Counted from the first letter of the stretch, positions 10,781-22,640 are shown. The stretch is DNA of 64,000 bases from Pseudeuparius sepicola (GCA_963920635.1 OY987307.1:14895735-14959734); one strand, 5' to 3'. Notes: generated by a model not told the origin, from the letters alone. Numbers and translations: made by a program.

Positions 10781-11504
10781 GGGTGATTCAAAACTATGCG
10801 GCGCCCTTTCAGGGGCATACTTTACTCATTAAAATAAGACGAAAAGTTCATATTAACATGGGTCCAAAAACTCTTCGTTACGAAAATACAGGGTGATTAA
10901 ACTTTCAAGAAAATATATCTATTAACAATCAATTATTTTTTTATGCCTTAGTGCCTTACTAGTAACGAAAATTACATACTCCTACTGCCAGTCCATTTGA
11001 AAATTATTTCGTTTACTTCAAATAATAGTTACATACCTCAACCCAAAAAAGCGTTAGAGTCGAAAAAAGACGACAAATCAGAAAACTCCAACTTTCCGCG
11101 AAAGGGAGAGAGATATGAAAAAAATGAAAGAGGCATTTTTTGTTCCAAATTGTATTGTTTATTCAATAACATAATAAATTGTTGTATTGTACAGGGCCAT
11201 TCTATTTTTTTTTTGTTTAATTTATGGTACCGATTACCCTTACCTCCGCCACTGGATACTTTCGCGACCTGATATTAGCATTTCTTATGTCACCCTATGA
11301 TGGTATTATTGTTTACCAAATTTGGTTTAAATATTCTTATTGGTTTGGAAGGTATAAAGAAAAATCGATATTTTTTTTCAAAGTTTAATCACCCTGTATC
11401 TTCGAAACGAAGAGTTTTTGGACCCATGTTAATATGAACTTTTCGTCTTATTTTAACGAGTAAATTACGCCCCTGAAAGGATGCCGCATAGTTTTGAATC
11501 ACCC
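10781..11504. mobile_element. CAGGGTG-type foldback element
   Basis: Left arm begins TA/CAGGGTGATTCAAAACTATG (10,777 on) and continues for about 135 bp. The inverted copy occupies about 11,375-11,504, ending 'gttttgaatcaccca'. The right terminus is eroded (CACCCA instead of CACCCTG). The spacer of about 450 bp is AT-rich and non-coding. Confidence 0.7.
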
Positions 11505-12054
11505 ATAAAAATTAATAACTAAATTGAAATACTCATACCTAAGTTAGTATCGAGTCCTAGGAATTGTAGAACATTACAATTTATCTGTTTTAATTTGTTT
11601 CCACTCCAAAATTAAAGTTTGAAAGTTGCTGTACCAGAATGTTTTGCGGATGGGTTCAACAATGCTTTTGACTATCTATGGCTCCTTAAATCTTTGTAGT
11701 TAGCCAATGTATGACACTGACACAAGAAGATGACAAAAAAAAATACAGGGGACAGATTTTGGAAAAAAGAATGTTGTCCAACTGTTTTTGGTAGATTTTA
11801 TTAGAAGAAAATTAGTTGCGTTTATCCATTATTGATCATAATAATAATAATAATACTAATTTTTATTGTAGTAGTTATTCACAACATATATCGAAACAAG
11901 ACAGTGATATTAACTAACTACAAAAGGACTGAAACGGCAGCACATTTAATAAGTAGTTCCAGTCCTAGTAACTGTTACATTCAATCTAAATAGCATTTAA
12001 AATTAAATGCCACATCCGCAGCCAAGTGACAAACAAAAAGATAATAGTAATAAC

Positions 12055-12314
12055 TTAAATTTGCTTTACATAATTGTACATAACTAGAACAAGTAGGACA
12101 GACACTCCGAATGACCTATTTGCCCAGGAGACACCGACGGTAAGCTGTTTTGAATCTTTTACCACACATAAGCTTAAGCTGCTGAGGAAGGTACACATAT
12201 AGGTATACATATATTGAAAAATATAATGAAAAAGAGTTAAACTGAGGTGGTGACAAGTCACCTCTGAATCTAGTGTTCAGAGTATGAACGTCAGACCGAA
12301 ATCTTATTTTGTTG
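12055..12314 (-). pseudogene. Non-LTR retrotransposon A, C-terminal piece
   Basis: Minus-strand frame with 'RSDVHTLNTRFRGDLSPP', then 'YLPQQLKLMCGKRFKTAYRR', resembling the C-terminus of jockey/CR1-like LINE polyproteins (HxxxTRxxxxLxPP ... NxLPxxxK...FKxxL). It abuts the left end of the 12,317-16,777 element. The rest of the reverse transcriptase lies beyond it at 16,780-19,205. The two parts are in different frames, so mutation or loss has occurred at or near the junction. Confidence 0.65.
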
Positions 12315-14770
12315 TACAGGGTGGTCAGATAAGAATGCAAAGTGCTGTATCTCGGAAACTATTCGTTGTAGAGACTTGCGGTAAAAAATGTTAAGAATAA
12401 AGTGGCCAAGAGAAAAAAATGGAAATTATTTTCAGATTTCCAAGATAGTCACGCGTAACCGCCATCTTAAACTTTTAAAGTGATTTTTCATTGAAATCTA
12501 TATTACTTTTTTTGCATAAAAATGTAGTGAAATGATACCTAAATAGGCTAGTAAAAACCGTATTTCGATATCCTATTCCTAGCTGAAAATATCAACGAAA
12601 GAAAATTTAGTTTTATCATAAAATTTTAAAAAGACGCTGTTACACCGGTATTTATTCTTATTTGTCTTTTTTTAAGATTTAATGATAAACTTTCATAATT
12701 TTATCATTTTTTAATTATAAAAGTATACTTAGTTCAAAAAATTAAAAAAGAAAACGTCTGGGGCATAATAATCAATGCATTTAATATGCAAGTGCAAGGT
12801 AGGCAAAATACGAAGGGTTGTAACGGATTTTTTTTGTAAATTCCAAGAAACCTGTTACAACGTTTTTATTTGATTCCAGACAGGCATAAACTAAGAAGGC
12901 ACACCTATTATAGGATGGTACAGCTTACATTTTCTTGTTAAATTATTGATATTTCGAATTATAAACAAATTAATTTCGCGAGCGTGCCGCCAGCGACCTC
13001 TTGTAGTGGGTGGCGCAACCCGCAGAACATGTCGACTAGTTTTCGATATTTGGTAGAACAGGCAGTGGAATTTATTATGTAAATATTTGCGAACAGATTG
13101 AATAGAAGTAAGTATGTTAAATTGCTTTAATTATAATAGCATTTGTTTTGTTACTATTTACTGTACAAGTAAAGAGAATCATTTGAAATAAACCGTCAAT
13201 TGACTCCAGCAGCTCGATTCCTATTGGCTGCACTTTTTTATGTCCCACGGTTGTATAGAATGAATCGAACGACGCAGCGGCTCTCGCCCTCTTCATTTTT
13301 GCACTCTCGAATTGATCGGTACTCTCTAGTGGCAATCGCCTTTTCTGAATATTTTTCTCGTTTGGTTTTTTTAGCATTTTGGTCTAAATTGATCGCGAAT
13401 TTGATCGGTAGTACGGGTTAATTGTTTTTGGTGAAGTATTTTCATTGTAGTGCCTGGTTGGGGTGATTAAATTGGTTTTCTTTTGTTTCACGGCGGAGTG
13501 AACACCGCCATTGCAAAACTGACGTCGCCATAAGCTGACTAGGAGCTTGGAACGGAGTTCTGTTGGGCAGGAATCGATCAAGGACTACTAGAGGAGGAAA
13601 ATCGCCTAGGTGAGTGTGGTTTTTTATTATATAGTTCATATTTTCGGAAATTGTTTGTTATTCAGTACCACCTCACCTGCGGCCATTTTCTCTCGAGGTT
13701 GCTGTTTTTTTGTATAACTTGTCAGTTATAACCTTTTTTGGTACCTCTAAAAAAAAACAGCTACCTAAGACTTTCGTTCTCCTGACCAGTAGATTTCCTT
13801 TTTTATATTATACTTGTTTAAGAACATCATTTTCACCCCTGGCAAAATACTACCCGATCGAATTTCGTCAATAATTTCGCAATAAATTCATAAATACTAG
13901 AGAGTCCACTTAACAAAATATTAATATTCAGGCATAATTTTTATTAATAATTTCCAAGTTCAATAAATAATTTCGAATCAAATTCCATAGTTTAACTATA
14001 ATAAAGTTAAACGACTAGCAATTTATTGCACGTTCTAAATTCAGCTGAATTTGATTTTATATTTTTTAATAATTAAGTCTTAATATAAGTAGTTCTGGTT
14101 TAGGTTGAATTTTGTATACCTTCTTAATAAATCACTGTGTATCTTACACAGTTAAATAAATATTAGCATTCTTGGACTAACTTCTGCTGTTGTTGTGTTT
14201 GTTACCTATGTACATCATCGACACGGAGACGTGGTACTGTGACAGTGAAGAACACCCACCTTCGACTAGTACGCTGCTGAGCTAGGCACCGAAGCGGTAC
14301 GGCAACATCTGCACAACACCTGAGATTGGCTCTGCTCTAGCTAGTCAACACATGCGCCTAATGCAAGCCACCCGTTAAGGCCAGTTCGTAGCAGGAAAGT
14401 CGTCACATCAACAGTCAGTAAAGGGAAGGGTCGTCGCATCGAACACAGGATATTCTTTGATCAAGTGTCACAGTCGCAAGTATAAACTTTCACTCAAACC
14501 TCAAGTGCTAGTAGTTCCAAGAGACTTTCAAAAACACAGGACGTTCGAAATTTTATTATTTAAAAAATTCACTAAGTTTTAAACTCTTTTGTTTGTTATC
14601 AAAATCTAACGACTAATATAAATTTTGAATTGTCATAATTTATCACAGTTACTTTACATCTTTACCTTAAAGGTAAATAAATATTATATGATTATTTTGG
14701 TGTTTGATTTAGGAGGGGAGAATAGTTTGTCGGGGCAACGAATTCAGGTCCAACTAACTTTTACGGTTAT

Positions 14771-15002
14771 AGGGTAGGCCATGGAGGAAAAACAAATGCC
14801 TAAAATCAACTTGTCAAAAAATATTAAAATCCTATTCCTAACTGAAAATGATTTTTTTATAAAACTAATGCTTCCTTAAATGCTCGAACTGTCTTCCATC
14901 ACAGTCAATGCATTGTTGGAGCCGCTGATGCTTGGACATTACAGCAGCTCCAATGTTGACAAGTTGATTTTAGGCATTTGTTCTTCCTCCATGGCCTACC
15001 CT
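14771..15002. mobile_element. Short inverted-repeat element (MITE)
   Basis: AGGGTAGGCCATGGAGGAA at the left is mirrored at the right (ending TTCCTCCATGGCCTACCCT). The inverted match extends about 46 bp through 'gcctaaaatcaacttgtca'. 232 bp, non-coding. Confidence 0.7.
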
Positions 15003-15744
15003 TTGTATTTTGCCTACCTTGCACTTGCACTTGCATATTAAATGCATTGATTATTATGCCCTACACGTTTTTTTTTTTTTAATTTTTTGAACTAAGTATA
15101 CTTTTATAATTAAAAAATGATAAAATTATGAAAGTTTATTAAATCTTAAAAAAGACAAATAAGAATAAATACCAGTGTAACAGCGTCTTTTTAAAATTTT
15201 ATGATAAAACTAAATTTTCTTTCTTTGATATTTTCAGCTAGGAATAGGATATCGAGATACGGTTTTCACTAGCCTATTTAGGTATCATTTCACTACATTT
15301 TTATGAAAAAAGTAATATTATTGCATTTAATTTTTTCGAGAATTTTGCAATTTTCTGTTATTATATCAAAAAACGCGCTCTAGCGGCATCACTGAGACGT
15401 AGACATATCACGGGTAAGATGGGCTTGATCAATAAATGCTTTTTCCAACGAGACAAAGTTTGTTAAAATCCGTTCAGTCATTTAAGAGTAAAGGGGCCTA
15501 CAGACGGGCGAACAAGTATTAAGACATGAACGCGCGTTGATTTTCGCCAGTGTGTAGGCAATTTTCCTACTAAAAGACCGACACACTTGTTTACTGTTCC
15601 GTCCTGAATTTATTCACGCACGTACATAAACGTGCGCACATGTATGCAGGTGTGTAGACAAAAAAGTGTTTGTATGAAGTCTTTTTCCAGTGGTGTTGCT
15701 TATTTTTATTATACTTTTGTGGTGCATAGTTTGTTTTGGACACA

Positions 15745-16090
15745 ATGGCTTATATCAGAAGTTTTTCTAAAAACTTCATAACAGAGTTTATCGAACTATA
15801 CAAGGCTTATCCATGTTTATGGAAAACAAAGTCTAAGGAGTATATGAATAGGGACCAAAAATGAAGCTTATAAAGTGCTATTGGAGAAACTTCAAGAAGT
15901 TGAAAAAATGCTACAAAAGAAATGGTTAAAACAAAACTAAATAGCCTTCGCGGTAGTTTTCGTAGAGAAACAAAAAAATTCAGGATTCGAAGAAATCTGG
16001 GACCGGAACTGATGATGTATATGTTCCGCATTTGTGGTATTATGATCTATTACTATTTGTAAGAGACCAAGAAATCCCGAGACAGTCCGT
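15745..16090 (+). pseudogene. Harbinger-associated MADF-domain protein, frameshifted
   Basis: In Harbinger elements the Myb/MADF-like partner helps the transposase enter the nucleus and bind DNA. From the ATG at 15,745 the frame gives FIELYKAYPCLW and a KSKEYMNRDQK segment, then shifts by one base near 15,838. Two further shifts restore a 'KLNSLRGSFRRETKK' segment and finally 'VYVPHLWYYDLLLFVRDQE'. These are the conserved parts of the MADF domain, ending in the W-x-x-D-LLFLRDQE-type motif. At least two indels make it non-functional. Confidence 0.7.
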
Positions 16091-16289
16091 TTCTAATATT
16101 GAAGATCCTAGAGGGATCTAAGCGTAGCTCTTCCAGTAAATTTATATGAGTATATTCATTCCTCTTTAAAAGCCATTCTTTCACCCATTTTCTTCGTGGT
16201 CGAGATCTTTTATTTAATAAATGTTGTCTTTTTTTTATAACACAAATGCACGCCATTGCTACTAAGTTTAATTCATCTTCACTCGACAT
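16070..16289 (-). pseudogene. Harbinger transposase N-terminal fragment
   Basis: From the minus-strand ATG at 16,289 the peptide includes 'RPRRKWVKEWLLKRNEY' and 'LLEELRLDPSRIF'. This matches the RRxWVRPWLxRRxxxGxxxxLLxELRLED pattern that precedes the DDE nuclease domain in Harbinger transposases. It stops within about 75 codons. The nuclease domain is absent. Confidence 0.65.
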
Positions 16290-16779
16290 GGTGACAAAAC
16301 AAAACCGCAAGCCCGATGATGAGAGCAGCAAGACTGGACACAAGTACCTACGTGTGTAGTTACATCAACGCGCGTTCGTGTATGTGAGTGCATCAACGTG
16401 CGTTCATGTCTTAATACTTGTTCGCCCGTCTGTAGGCCCCTTTACAACTGTTTATTTAAAAAAACATTGTGGTGGGGAGTGACCCCACCACTTTATTTTA
16501 ATAGATATGTCAAAAAGTATTAAACAAAAATTACTCGAATAAAGCTTACCTTTAAAAAGCATATATTATTTTGGTAACATTACTAGGTGGATTTCAGTGA
16601 AAAATCACTTTAAAAGTTTAAGATGGCGGTTATGTGGTTAGGTGACTATCTTGGTAATCTGAAAATAATTTCCAGGTTTTTCTTTTGGTCACTTTATTCT
16701 AAAAAATTTTTACCGCAAGTCTCTACGACGAATAGTTTCCGAGATACAGCACTTTGCATTCTTATCTGACCACCCTGTA

Positions 16780-18025
16780 CAAATATGGAGGGGTCTATTA
16801 ATGAATGACAGACTGAAACAAGCAGGCCGAATGTAATCTCCTCCGAAAGCTTTAGTTTCAGTTTGGTGGGCAGCATATGCCTATGAGCATAGAGCCTTTT
16901 CAGATTAGCATAAGCAATTTTTAGCTTGTTGGTGATGTGATTGCTAAATTTTAATTCCATGTCGATCTCGACCCCCAAGTTTCTAGCTGTGGGTGCACAG
17001 CAACACTTTATTTTCAATTTTAATATTTATATCATTTACAATCTTGCTCTTATTTTTTCCGAATACCGTGACTTGACTTTTTAAAGGATTAATACATAAC
17101 TGATGTTTGGATGAGTTTGCCAGCAGGCGTTGGAGATCTTCATTAATTAAGGTGTTAGCAACATATACGCCTTCTGGAAGGAATGAGTATCTTAGCTGGG
17201 TATTGTCAGCATACATGTAAGCTTTGCAATACCTCAGGCAATCCAGTATTCCACAAGTATAAATACAGAAGAGCACAAGACCAAGAACTGAGCCCTGTGG
17301 TACACCACAAGCAACACGCTGAACTGTCGACTGAAACTTATCAGTTAATACAAACTGAGACCTTTGACTTAGGTAGCTTTTGAGAAAATTAACCACTTCT
17401 CTAGAGAAACCTATGTAACTAAGCACAGCTAACATGATGTGATTTATTCTGTCAAATGCCTTGGAATAGTCAAGAATTACAAATTTACCTTTATCATTAT
17501 CTTGTAAAATATCATCTACTAGATCCAGAAGAGCGGTTTGACAGCTGTATCCGCTTCTAAATCCTGATTGTTTTTTAGGAAGTATGTTGTATTTAATTAA
17601 ATGTTGTTTTATTTCATCAATAATAACTTTTTCTAAAATCTTGAAGATACCTCGGCCTTTTTGGGTATAGGAACAATTTTAGCGATCTTCCAAGCACATG
17701 GAAATTTATTTTCAAGTAGACATGTGTTTATAATGTGCACTAAAAAGGGAAGTATATAAGGGCAGCACCTAGTTATCATTTCAATATTAATCTCATCTGC
17801 ACCGAAAGAATTTGATTTTATAGTATGCATGAATTTTACTACAGTACTTTCATCGACTAACTCAAACTTAAACAGTAATTCGAATTCAGTGACTAAGTTG
17901 GATTTGTAAAAATGTAATAAATCAATATCGGGTGGAGAGTCCTTAATGATCTCCAAAAAGAAAGAATTAATATCACAGGGGTTGTTAAATGCATCGGGAA
18001 GATCACCTAGTGTGAGACGCTTGTA
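16780..18025 (-). pseudogene. Non-LTR retrotransposon A, reverse transcriptase core
   Basis: Minus strand, several frames. The N-terminal side has LTLGDLPDAFNN and 'NSFGADEINIEMI' (RT block with P/G-x-D-x-I pattern). The central part has GVPQGSVLGLVLF and YADNTQL, in which the catalytic YADD is changed to YADN. The C-terminal side has LGVEIDMELKFSNHI. This is the order of a jockey/CR1-like LINE reverse transcriptase. Frameshifts and the altered catalytic Asp show it is dead. It is interrupted by the foldback at 18,028-19,145 and by the large element on its 3' side. Confidence 0.8.
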
Positions 18026-18027
18026 TA

Positions 18028-19145
18028 CAGGGTGTCCCGTTAATAATGGCCCATAGAGCAACTGCACATATTTGCCTTATAGAAATGTTGTTTGTTTAAG
18101 AGATACAGGGCGTTGAAGTTCATTTTTTGAAATTGAATTATGGCTACATCTCCCAAAATAACGAAGCTGCTGAACTGAAATTTGGCACTGCTGTGTTTTT
18201 GGGGATAGAGAATAAGCTAAAAATATAAATTTTGCTGTATCTCACAGAGGGCGCCACTTGCGCTGTTTTTGGATCGTGTTTTTACTCCTAACTTTTTTGA
18301 GGTTATCTTTTTGGTCTTTCAGTGCCATCACTTTAGAGCATCTTTTCATTCTGTAATAAAAAGGTACTCTTGTTTCATAACGATAAAATCAACCGTTTGC
18401 GTTGAAATTGGCAAAATGTGCCCCGAAACACTTGTTAACTTCAACATTCGAAAAATAAAATTTTTACCTGCTACTTTCAGATGTTACAGATTCACTGTAC
18501 CATTTAAAGTGAGAAAAAAATTGCTATGAACAATGTACCAAAAATGTTTTGTTTTCAAAATGGAACGGATTGAAACTTGGCAAAATGTTGACACTCTATT
18601 TCAAGAAAACGAATGGTGTTTCGACCAATGCCCATCTGGCATTTTTTTATTCATTTTGAATGTACAGTCGATTTGTAGCATTTGAATATTCTTATAATAT
18701 GTTTCGAATATTGAAGTCAACAGGTGTTTTGGGGCACGTTTTGGCAATTTCAAGGCAAGCGGTTGATTTTATCGTTATGAAACAAGAGTACCTTTTTGTT
18801 GCAGAACGAAAAGGTGCCTTAAAATGATAGACCTGCAACATCAAAAAGATAACCTCAAAAAAGTTAGGAGTAAAAACACGATCCAAAAACAGCGCAAGTG
18901 GCGCCCTGTGTGAGATACAGCAAAATTGATATTTTTAGCTTATTCTCCATCCCCAAAAACACAGCATTGCCAAATTTCAGTTCAGCAGCTTCGTTATTTT
19001 GGGAGATGTAGCCATAATTCAATTTCAAAAAATGAACTTCTCTTAAACAAACAACATTTCTATAAGGCATATTAGTCTCAATCGTCATATTTTGGCCCCA
19101 AATATGTGCAGTTGCTCTATGGACCATTATTAACAGGACACCCTG
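18028..19145. mobile_element. 1.12-kb CAGGGTG-type foldback inside non-LTR retrotransposon A
   Basis: Ends CAGGGTGTCCCGTTAATAAT and its complement, flanked by TA (18,026-18,027; 19,146-19,147). The arms of about 450 bp (18,028-18,480; 18,695-19,145) are highly similar, with a short spacer. Removing the element plus one TA joins the retrotransposon frame exactly (codon ATA, then TAC), which confirms the boundaries and the TA duplication. Confidence 0.9.
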
Positions 19146-19147
19146 TA

Positions 19148-19205
19148 TATCTAACTCACCTAGTTTCTTCCATATGGATTTTCCACTGTGGCCCTGCTTG
19201 TCCAC
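19148..19205 (-). pseudogene. Non-LTR retrotransposon A, piece upstream of the RT core
   Basis: Minus strand, 19 codons (GKSIWKKLGELD...) that read in frame into the RT part on the other side of the foldback. They resemble the linker before the RT domain in LINE ORF2. The endonuclease domain is not found. The element is cut by the neighbouring inverted-repeat element. Confidence 0.6.
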
Positions 19206-19216
19206 ACAGAAATATA

Positions 19217-19309
19217 GATTATAGAATAAGATTATAGAATAAGATTATAGAATAAGATTATAGAATAAGATTATAGAATAAGATTATAGAATAAGATTAT
19301 AGAATAAGA
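19217..19309. repeat. 13-bp tandem repeat, about 7 copies
   Basis: GATTATAGAATAA repeated head to tail. A diverged single copy in inverse orientation sits at the opposite end of the neighbouring element (about 20,388-20,400), so the array is probably an expansion of that element's terminus. Confidence 0.85.
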
Positions 19310-20400
19310 TGTTATGTAAAATGTAGATACTATATTTCTCTACTTGAAGCCTCGGATAATATGGGCCCGATCATTGTTATTTAAAGAAGTTGTGGCTAAT
19401 TTTTAATTTTTTAATAGGTAGAACCTGTCCCACGAACATATTTACCACTTTTTTGCAAAAGTCATTTGATAAATTCGGAAAGTGAAGTTCTAAAAATCAA
19501 AGGAGGTGGCAAATTTCTTAATAGGGTCTTGTACTTTCCTCCAGTATCGAAAGAAACCTCGAAAATCCGATATTTAACCAAATTTCCCGACTCCTGACTT
19601 TCAAGTTTCGAGAAACACGACGGCTGTAGAATTAGCGAAATTGACGGGAAATCCTGAGGAACCGCTCTTAGAAATTGTGTTTTTCTCATTTTTTCATTTT
19701 TCGGAGGCACCGGAAGCATCTGCACCTTACCTGAAGACTTGAGGGAAGCTTAAAAAATTCCGACCCCAGAGCACCGAGCCGAAATAACTTAGTTGTAGCT
19801 CGGCGAAAAAGGGCAATTTCTGCCAGTTTTCGGACTTTGGCTTTTAGGTGATGGGAAATGCCGAGCAATCACGTGAAAAAGATGCGTCCCACCTGGGTTG
19901 GTCGTTTTTTGGCCGAAACTCCTTAATAACTCGAAAACGGGAAATAATTTACCTGAAAAAGTTTCATTAAATATGTTGAATCGTTCTCCGGCCATCTCGA
20001 CGTACCTTCAGATCTCCCGAAAAACGTGTTTAAAAAATTTTTCCTGGGCATCAAACGGTATATGGCACTGACTGTATAGCGGGACTTCGCACACAACTCG
20101 CGTCCCCGAGGTCCAGACTTGCCTCCGTCTTTCGCGCCGTATTTAACAGCGGAGGATTTACAGGGCCTTCAAAATACGCCTATCGGATTTCAAGAGGACC
20201 AAGGGACCCTTTTTTATTGTTGCTCCATGTGCCTTCTTTCCTATTTTGTTCTATAATCATATGAGAGTAGATTTGCCTAAAAATTAACCACAACTTCTTT
20301 AAATAACAATGATCGGGCTAATATTCATTGAGGCAACCTACTCGCTTCAAGTAAAGAAATATACTGTCTACATTTTACATAACATCTTATTCTCTAATCT
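19310..20400. mobile_element. Inverted-repeat element sharing a module with the Helitron-like element
   Basis: About 110-bp inverted ends: 'gttatgtaaaatgtagata' (19,311 on) with 'tctacattttacataac' (about 20,368-20,384), and 'cgatcattgttatttaaag' with its complement near 20,296-20,315. The interior is non-coding. Its part 19,640-19,840 matches 42,505-42,680 inside the large Helitron-like element (shared phrases 'ggaagc', 'cgacgaaaaagg', 'aatttctg' in the same order). Confidence 0.7.
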
Positions 20401-21005
20401 TATGAGAGTTGAAATCATGCGGCCGGCTCTCATACTATATTCTGTCGCGGTGCTAGTCGCCAGAGCTATTTTTACCGGCACTATTCTGTCATGAACTTTT
20501 TTGTCACTGCACCATTTATTCGCGTGCTCTTTTGTTGCAATGCTATTTTTTTACGCGCCTTTTTGTCTAGCGCCATTTTGTTACGTGAGACTGATAGTCA
20601 GTTGGATAAAACGCGAAAATTAACTATAGTGGGGTGAAACTCGATTTCAATGAACAGTAATTGCTATGGCAGGATCAAATAAAATCATCTACTTTTGCCG
20701 ATTTTCATGCTATGTTGTGAATTCACATATTTGTCTCAATTGTTCAGGATACAAAAGGACATGTTTCTTTCATGGTAACTTGAGGAATCCTTTGGAACCT
20801 TAAAAAATAGCTTATAAACTTGTGCTGGCTCGGACATAGTTGTCGGTCTTGTCAAAGAGGTAACTATTCCATGCAAATATACTTGGCCACTATCCTATAA
20901 AGAGAGGGTATCGTTTCTGACCAGTTGAACCTGCACCTTCTTCGAACATATTAAGGTTTTCAAGAATAATAATTGTTATAAAAATAAGAATTAAGTCACA
21001 CTTAC

Positions 21006-21078
21006 TATATTTGCAGGAGGAGGGGGACGGTTAGGTCGGGCATGAATCCTTTGTTGAGGAAGATATCCCAGCAGCAAT
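21006..21078 (-). CDS. RNF216: RNF216-like ligase, penultimate exon
   Basis: Acceptor 'gttttag' before ATTGCTGCTGG at 21,078 and donor GTAAGT after 21,006. The 73 bp give one base completing a codon plus 24 codons: LLLGYLPQQRIHARPNR followed by PPPPANI. The one-base start fits the two-base end of the exon at 56,010-56,243, and the phase-0 end fits the exon at 10,563. A proline-rich tail after RING2 is known for RNF216 proteins. Taken alone it could be from another gene. Confidence 0.65.
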
Positions 21079-22494
21079 CTAAAACAAACAAAATTTTATT
21101 ATTATTTGTAGTACTAAAGGGGGGTCCAACAAGAATACAAGCATTACAATTTCTCAACATTCGAGAACAAAGCTGGCAATGAAGTTACAGCCAATGTCGA
21201 CCGTTATCGCAACGTGACAAGATAGTTATCTATAGATTGGAAATACCAAAACCCCACGGAAATGCCAAAACATCGCGTAAACGTCGAAACGTCGTGTTAA
21301 AGTTACAAAAATAACCGTATTATTTTATACCTTTGTAAATTCTAAAACGGACAAATCTAAATTAATTGGTTTATTGGGACTGGGTTGTATACCATTGCTA
21401 ACTCTGTATAAAGTTATTTTCTTGAGAAATGTGGGTTTTAGATACTTGTGGACATATTTTACTAACCATTGATACCACTCCTATTCGTACGACACTGCCT
21501 GCGACCTAATTTCTATTTTTGCTGTTTTTAATAATATTACTTGTGCCAACAGCACATTTCAACAAATGTTTGCAAAAGATGCTGATGAAGCGTTTCTACA
21601 AGTTTAGACCTGTCGACTGTCCAGCGATCGTCCCTGGTCAATAGCCGTGACCTCGCATTTACGTTGCGTTTCGCATTGATTCGTAATTATGGTTCCAATT
21701 TAAAAAAAAAAACAATTTCACGAAAAGTTTTGCATTTATCTTTCAATATACTTTAAACTAAGTCTATACATTGGCTAGGAAAAATGCCTTTTCGGATCTC
21801 CTGTGTTATGTCCATATTTCTCGGAATTGGCGCGCAGTCTTGACGCAGGAGTTGGAAAATGGAAAGAGGGTAGTCTGCTACCAGTGACGCAACTAGAAAT
21901 TATTGTCAGGGGGGCTGGTTACTATTATTTTTGTGTAGAATTACTTAATAATAATAAGTGAGCAATGCAGTAAAACTTTAATTTGAAAACTAAACATTTA
22001 GGTATAGTTTCAGTCTTCGGCTTCTTTGAGAGAACAAATTGATTACCTAGCTTTTCAATATCAATCGATTTGGAGTACTAAAAATAGCATACATATAGGA
22101 ATGTGCTAGTAGTCTTCTGTTTTTGAAGTAAACTTACTTTTAACTGATAATGACATGGGCATATGTAAACTGAGTGGACAAACTCTGGTTCGCATATGTA
22201 GTTCGTAGATTAGACTATCACATAGTATAGAGAAAGACAATCTATTTTCGAACGCGAATTCTTACTTAGTAGTGTAGTAGTGATAGTAGTCAACCGTACC
22301 TATACTAGTAGTCGGCTGCCCTAAAACTGACCATTTCTTACCAGGTCTGAACTGGGTATTTTGGGCCCACATACGATCGCTTAGTTTAATAGGTCGAATG
22401 ATATTTTTGCGATAAAAATTTGGCCAATGCACAAATTGTAAAAAAATACAATCTTATACTAAATAAATACAAATATTCTGATTAAAAAAGTTTA

Positions 22495-22640
22495 AAAGGT
22501 TAAAAATAACAAAAACATAAAAATTCTCACAGGTAAAAGTAACAAAAACATAAAAATTGTCACAGGTACAAAAACAATAAAAAATATCGCACAGGTAAAC
22601 AAAGATAAAAATCCTCACAGGTAAGTACAAGATAAAAGTA
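22495..22640. repeat. Degenerate tandem repeat, about 35-45 bp, four copies
   Basis: Units of the form 'acaaaaacataaaaatt', then 'tcacaggtaa', recur at about 22,507, 22,550, 22,580 and 22,600. The last unit carries a consensus donor (CAG/GTAAGT). Non-coding. Confidence 0.6.

Larger units (their letters stand above)
15488..16445. mobile_element. PIF/Harbinger derivative with MADF and transposase remnants
   Basis: Long inverted termini (GTAAAGGGGCCTACAGACGG ... complement) match over about 50 bp. Inside, a MADF-domain gene (+) and the N-terminus of a Harbinger transposase (-) point toward each other, the two-gene layout typical of this superfamily. The catalytic part of the transposase is missing, so the element is a deletion derivative. 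The flanking 3-bp duplication could not be fixed. Confidence 0.7.
15321..16594. other. Insertion splitting the right arm of the 4.46-kb element
   Basis: Comparison with the uninterrupted left arm places the break between 'aagtaatatt' and 'tcagtgaaaaatcac'. The insert consists of AT-rich flanks of unknown origin around the Harbinger derivative at 15,488-16,445. Confidence 0.6.
12317..16777. mobile_element. 4.46-kb CAGGGTG-type element with long inverted repeats
   Basis: Ends CAGGGTGGTCAGATAAGAAT and its complement, flanked by TA (12,315-12,316; 16,778-16,779). The left arm runs 12,317 to about 12,826. The right arm is the inverted copy in two pieces, 16,595-16,777 and 15,003-15,320, split by a 1.27-kb insertion. 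The central 2.2 kb (12,830-14,770) shows no recognisable transposase. It carries a GC-richer patch at 12,975-13,030 and 13,480-13,612 (the latter ending at a donor-like 'gcctag/gtgagtg') and an unidentified GC-rich stretch at 14,160-14,480. Inserted in non-LTR retrotransposon A. Confidence 0.8.
10564..21005 (-). other. 10.4-kb intron of the RNF216-like gene
   Basis: Filled by a split non-LTR retrotransposon, foldback elements, a Harbinger derivative and inverted-repeat elements described separately. Unannotated stretches within it (about 11,510-12,050 and 20,410-21,000) show no gene. A short ATA/ATT microsatellite lies near 11,838-11,857. Confidence 0.65.

Noticed and set aside
13008..13030. 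'tggcgcaacccg' as a retroviral-type primer-binding site
   Set aside because: No LTR end beside it and no gag/pol follows.
18269..18886. Similar MDRVFTPNFFEV peptides on both strands
   Set aside because: Mirror images caused by the foldback arms.
21250..21315. 'gtcgaaacgtcgtgtta' as a hammerhead motif
   Set aside because: Only the GAAACGTC half is present; no CTGANGA core lies upstream.
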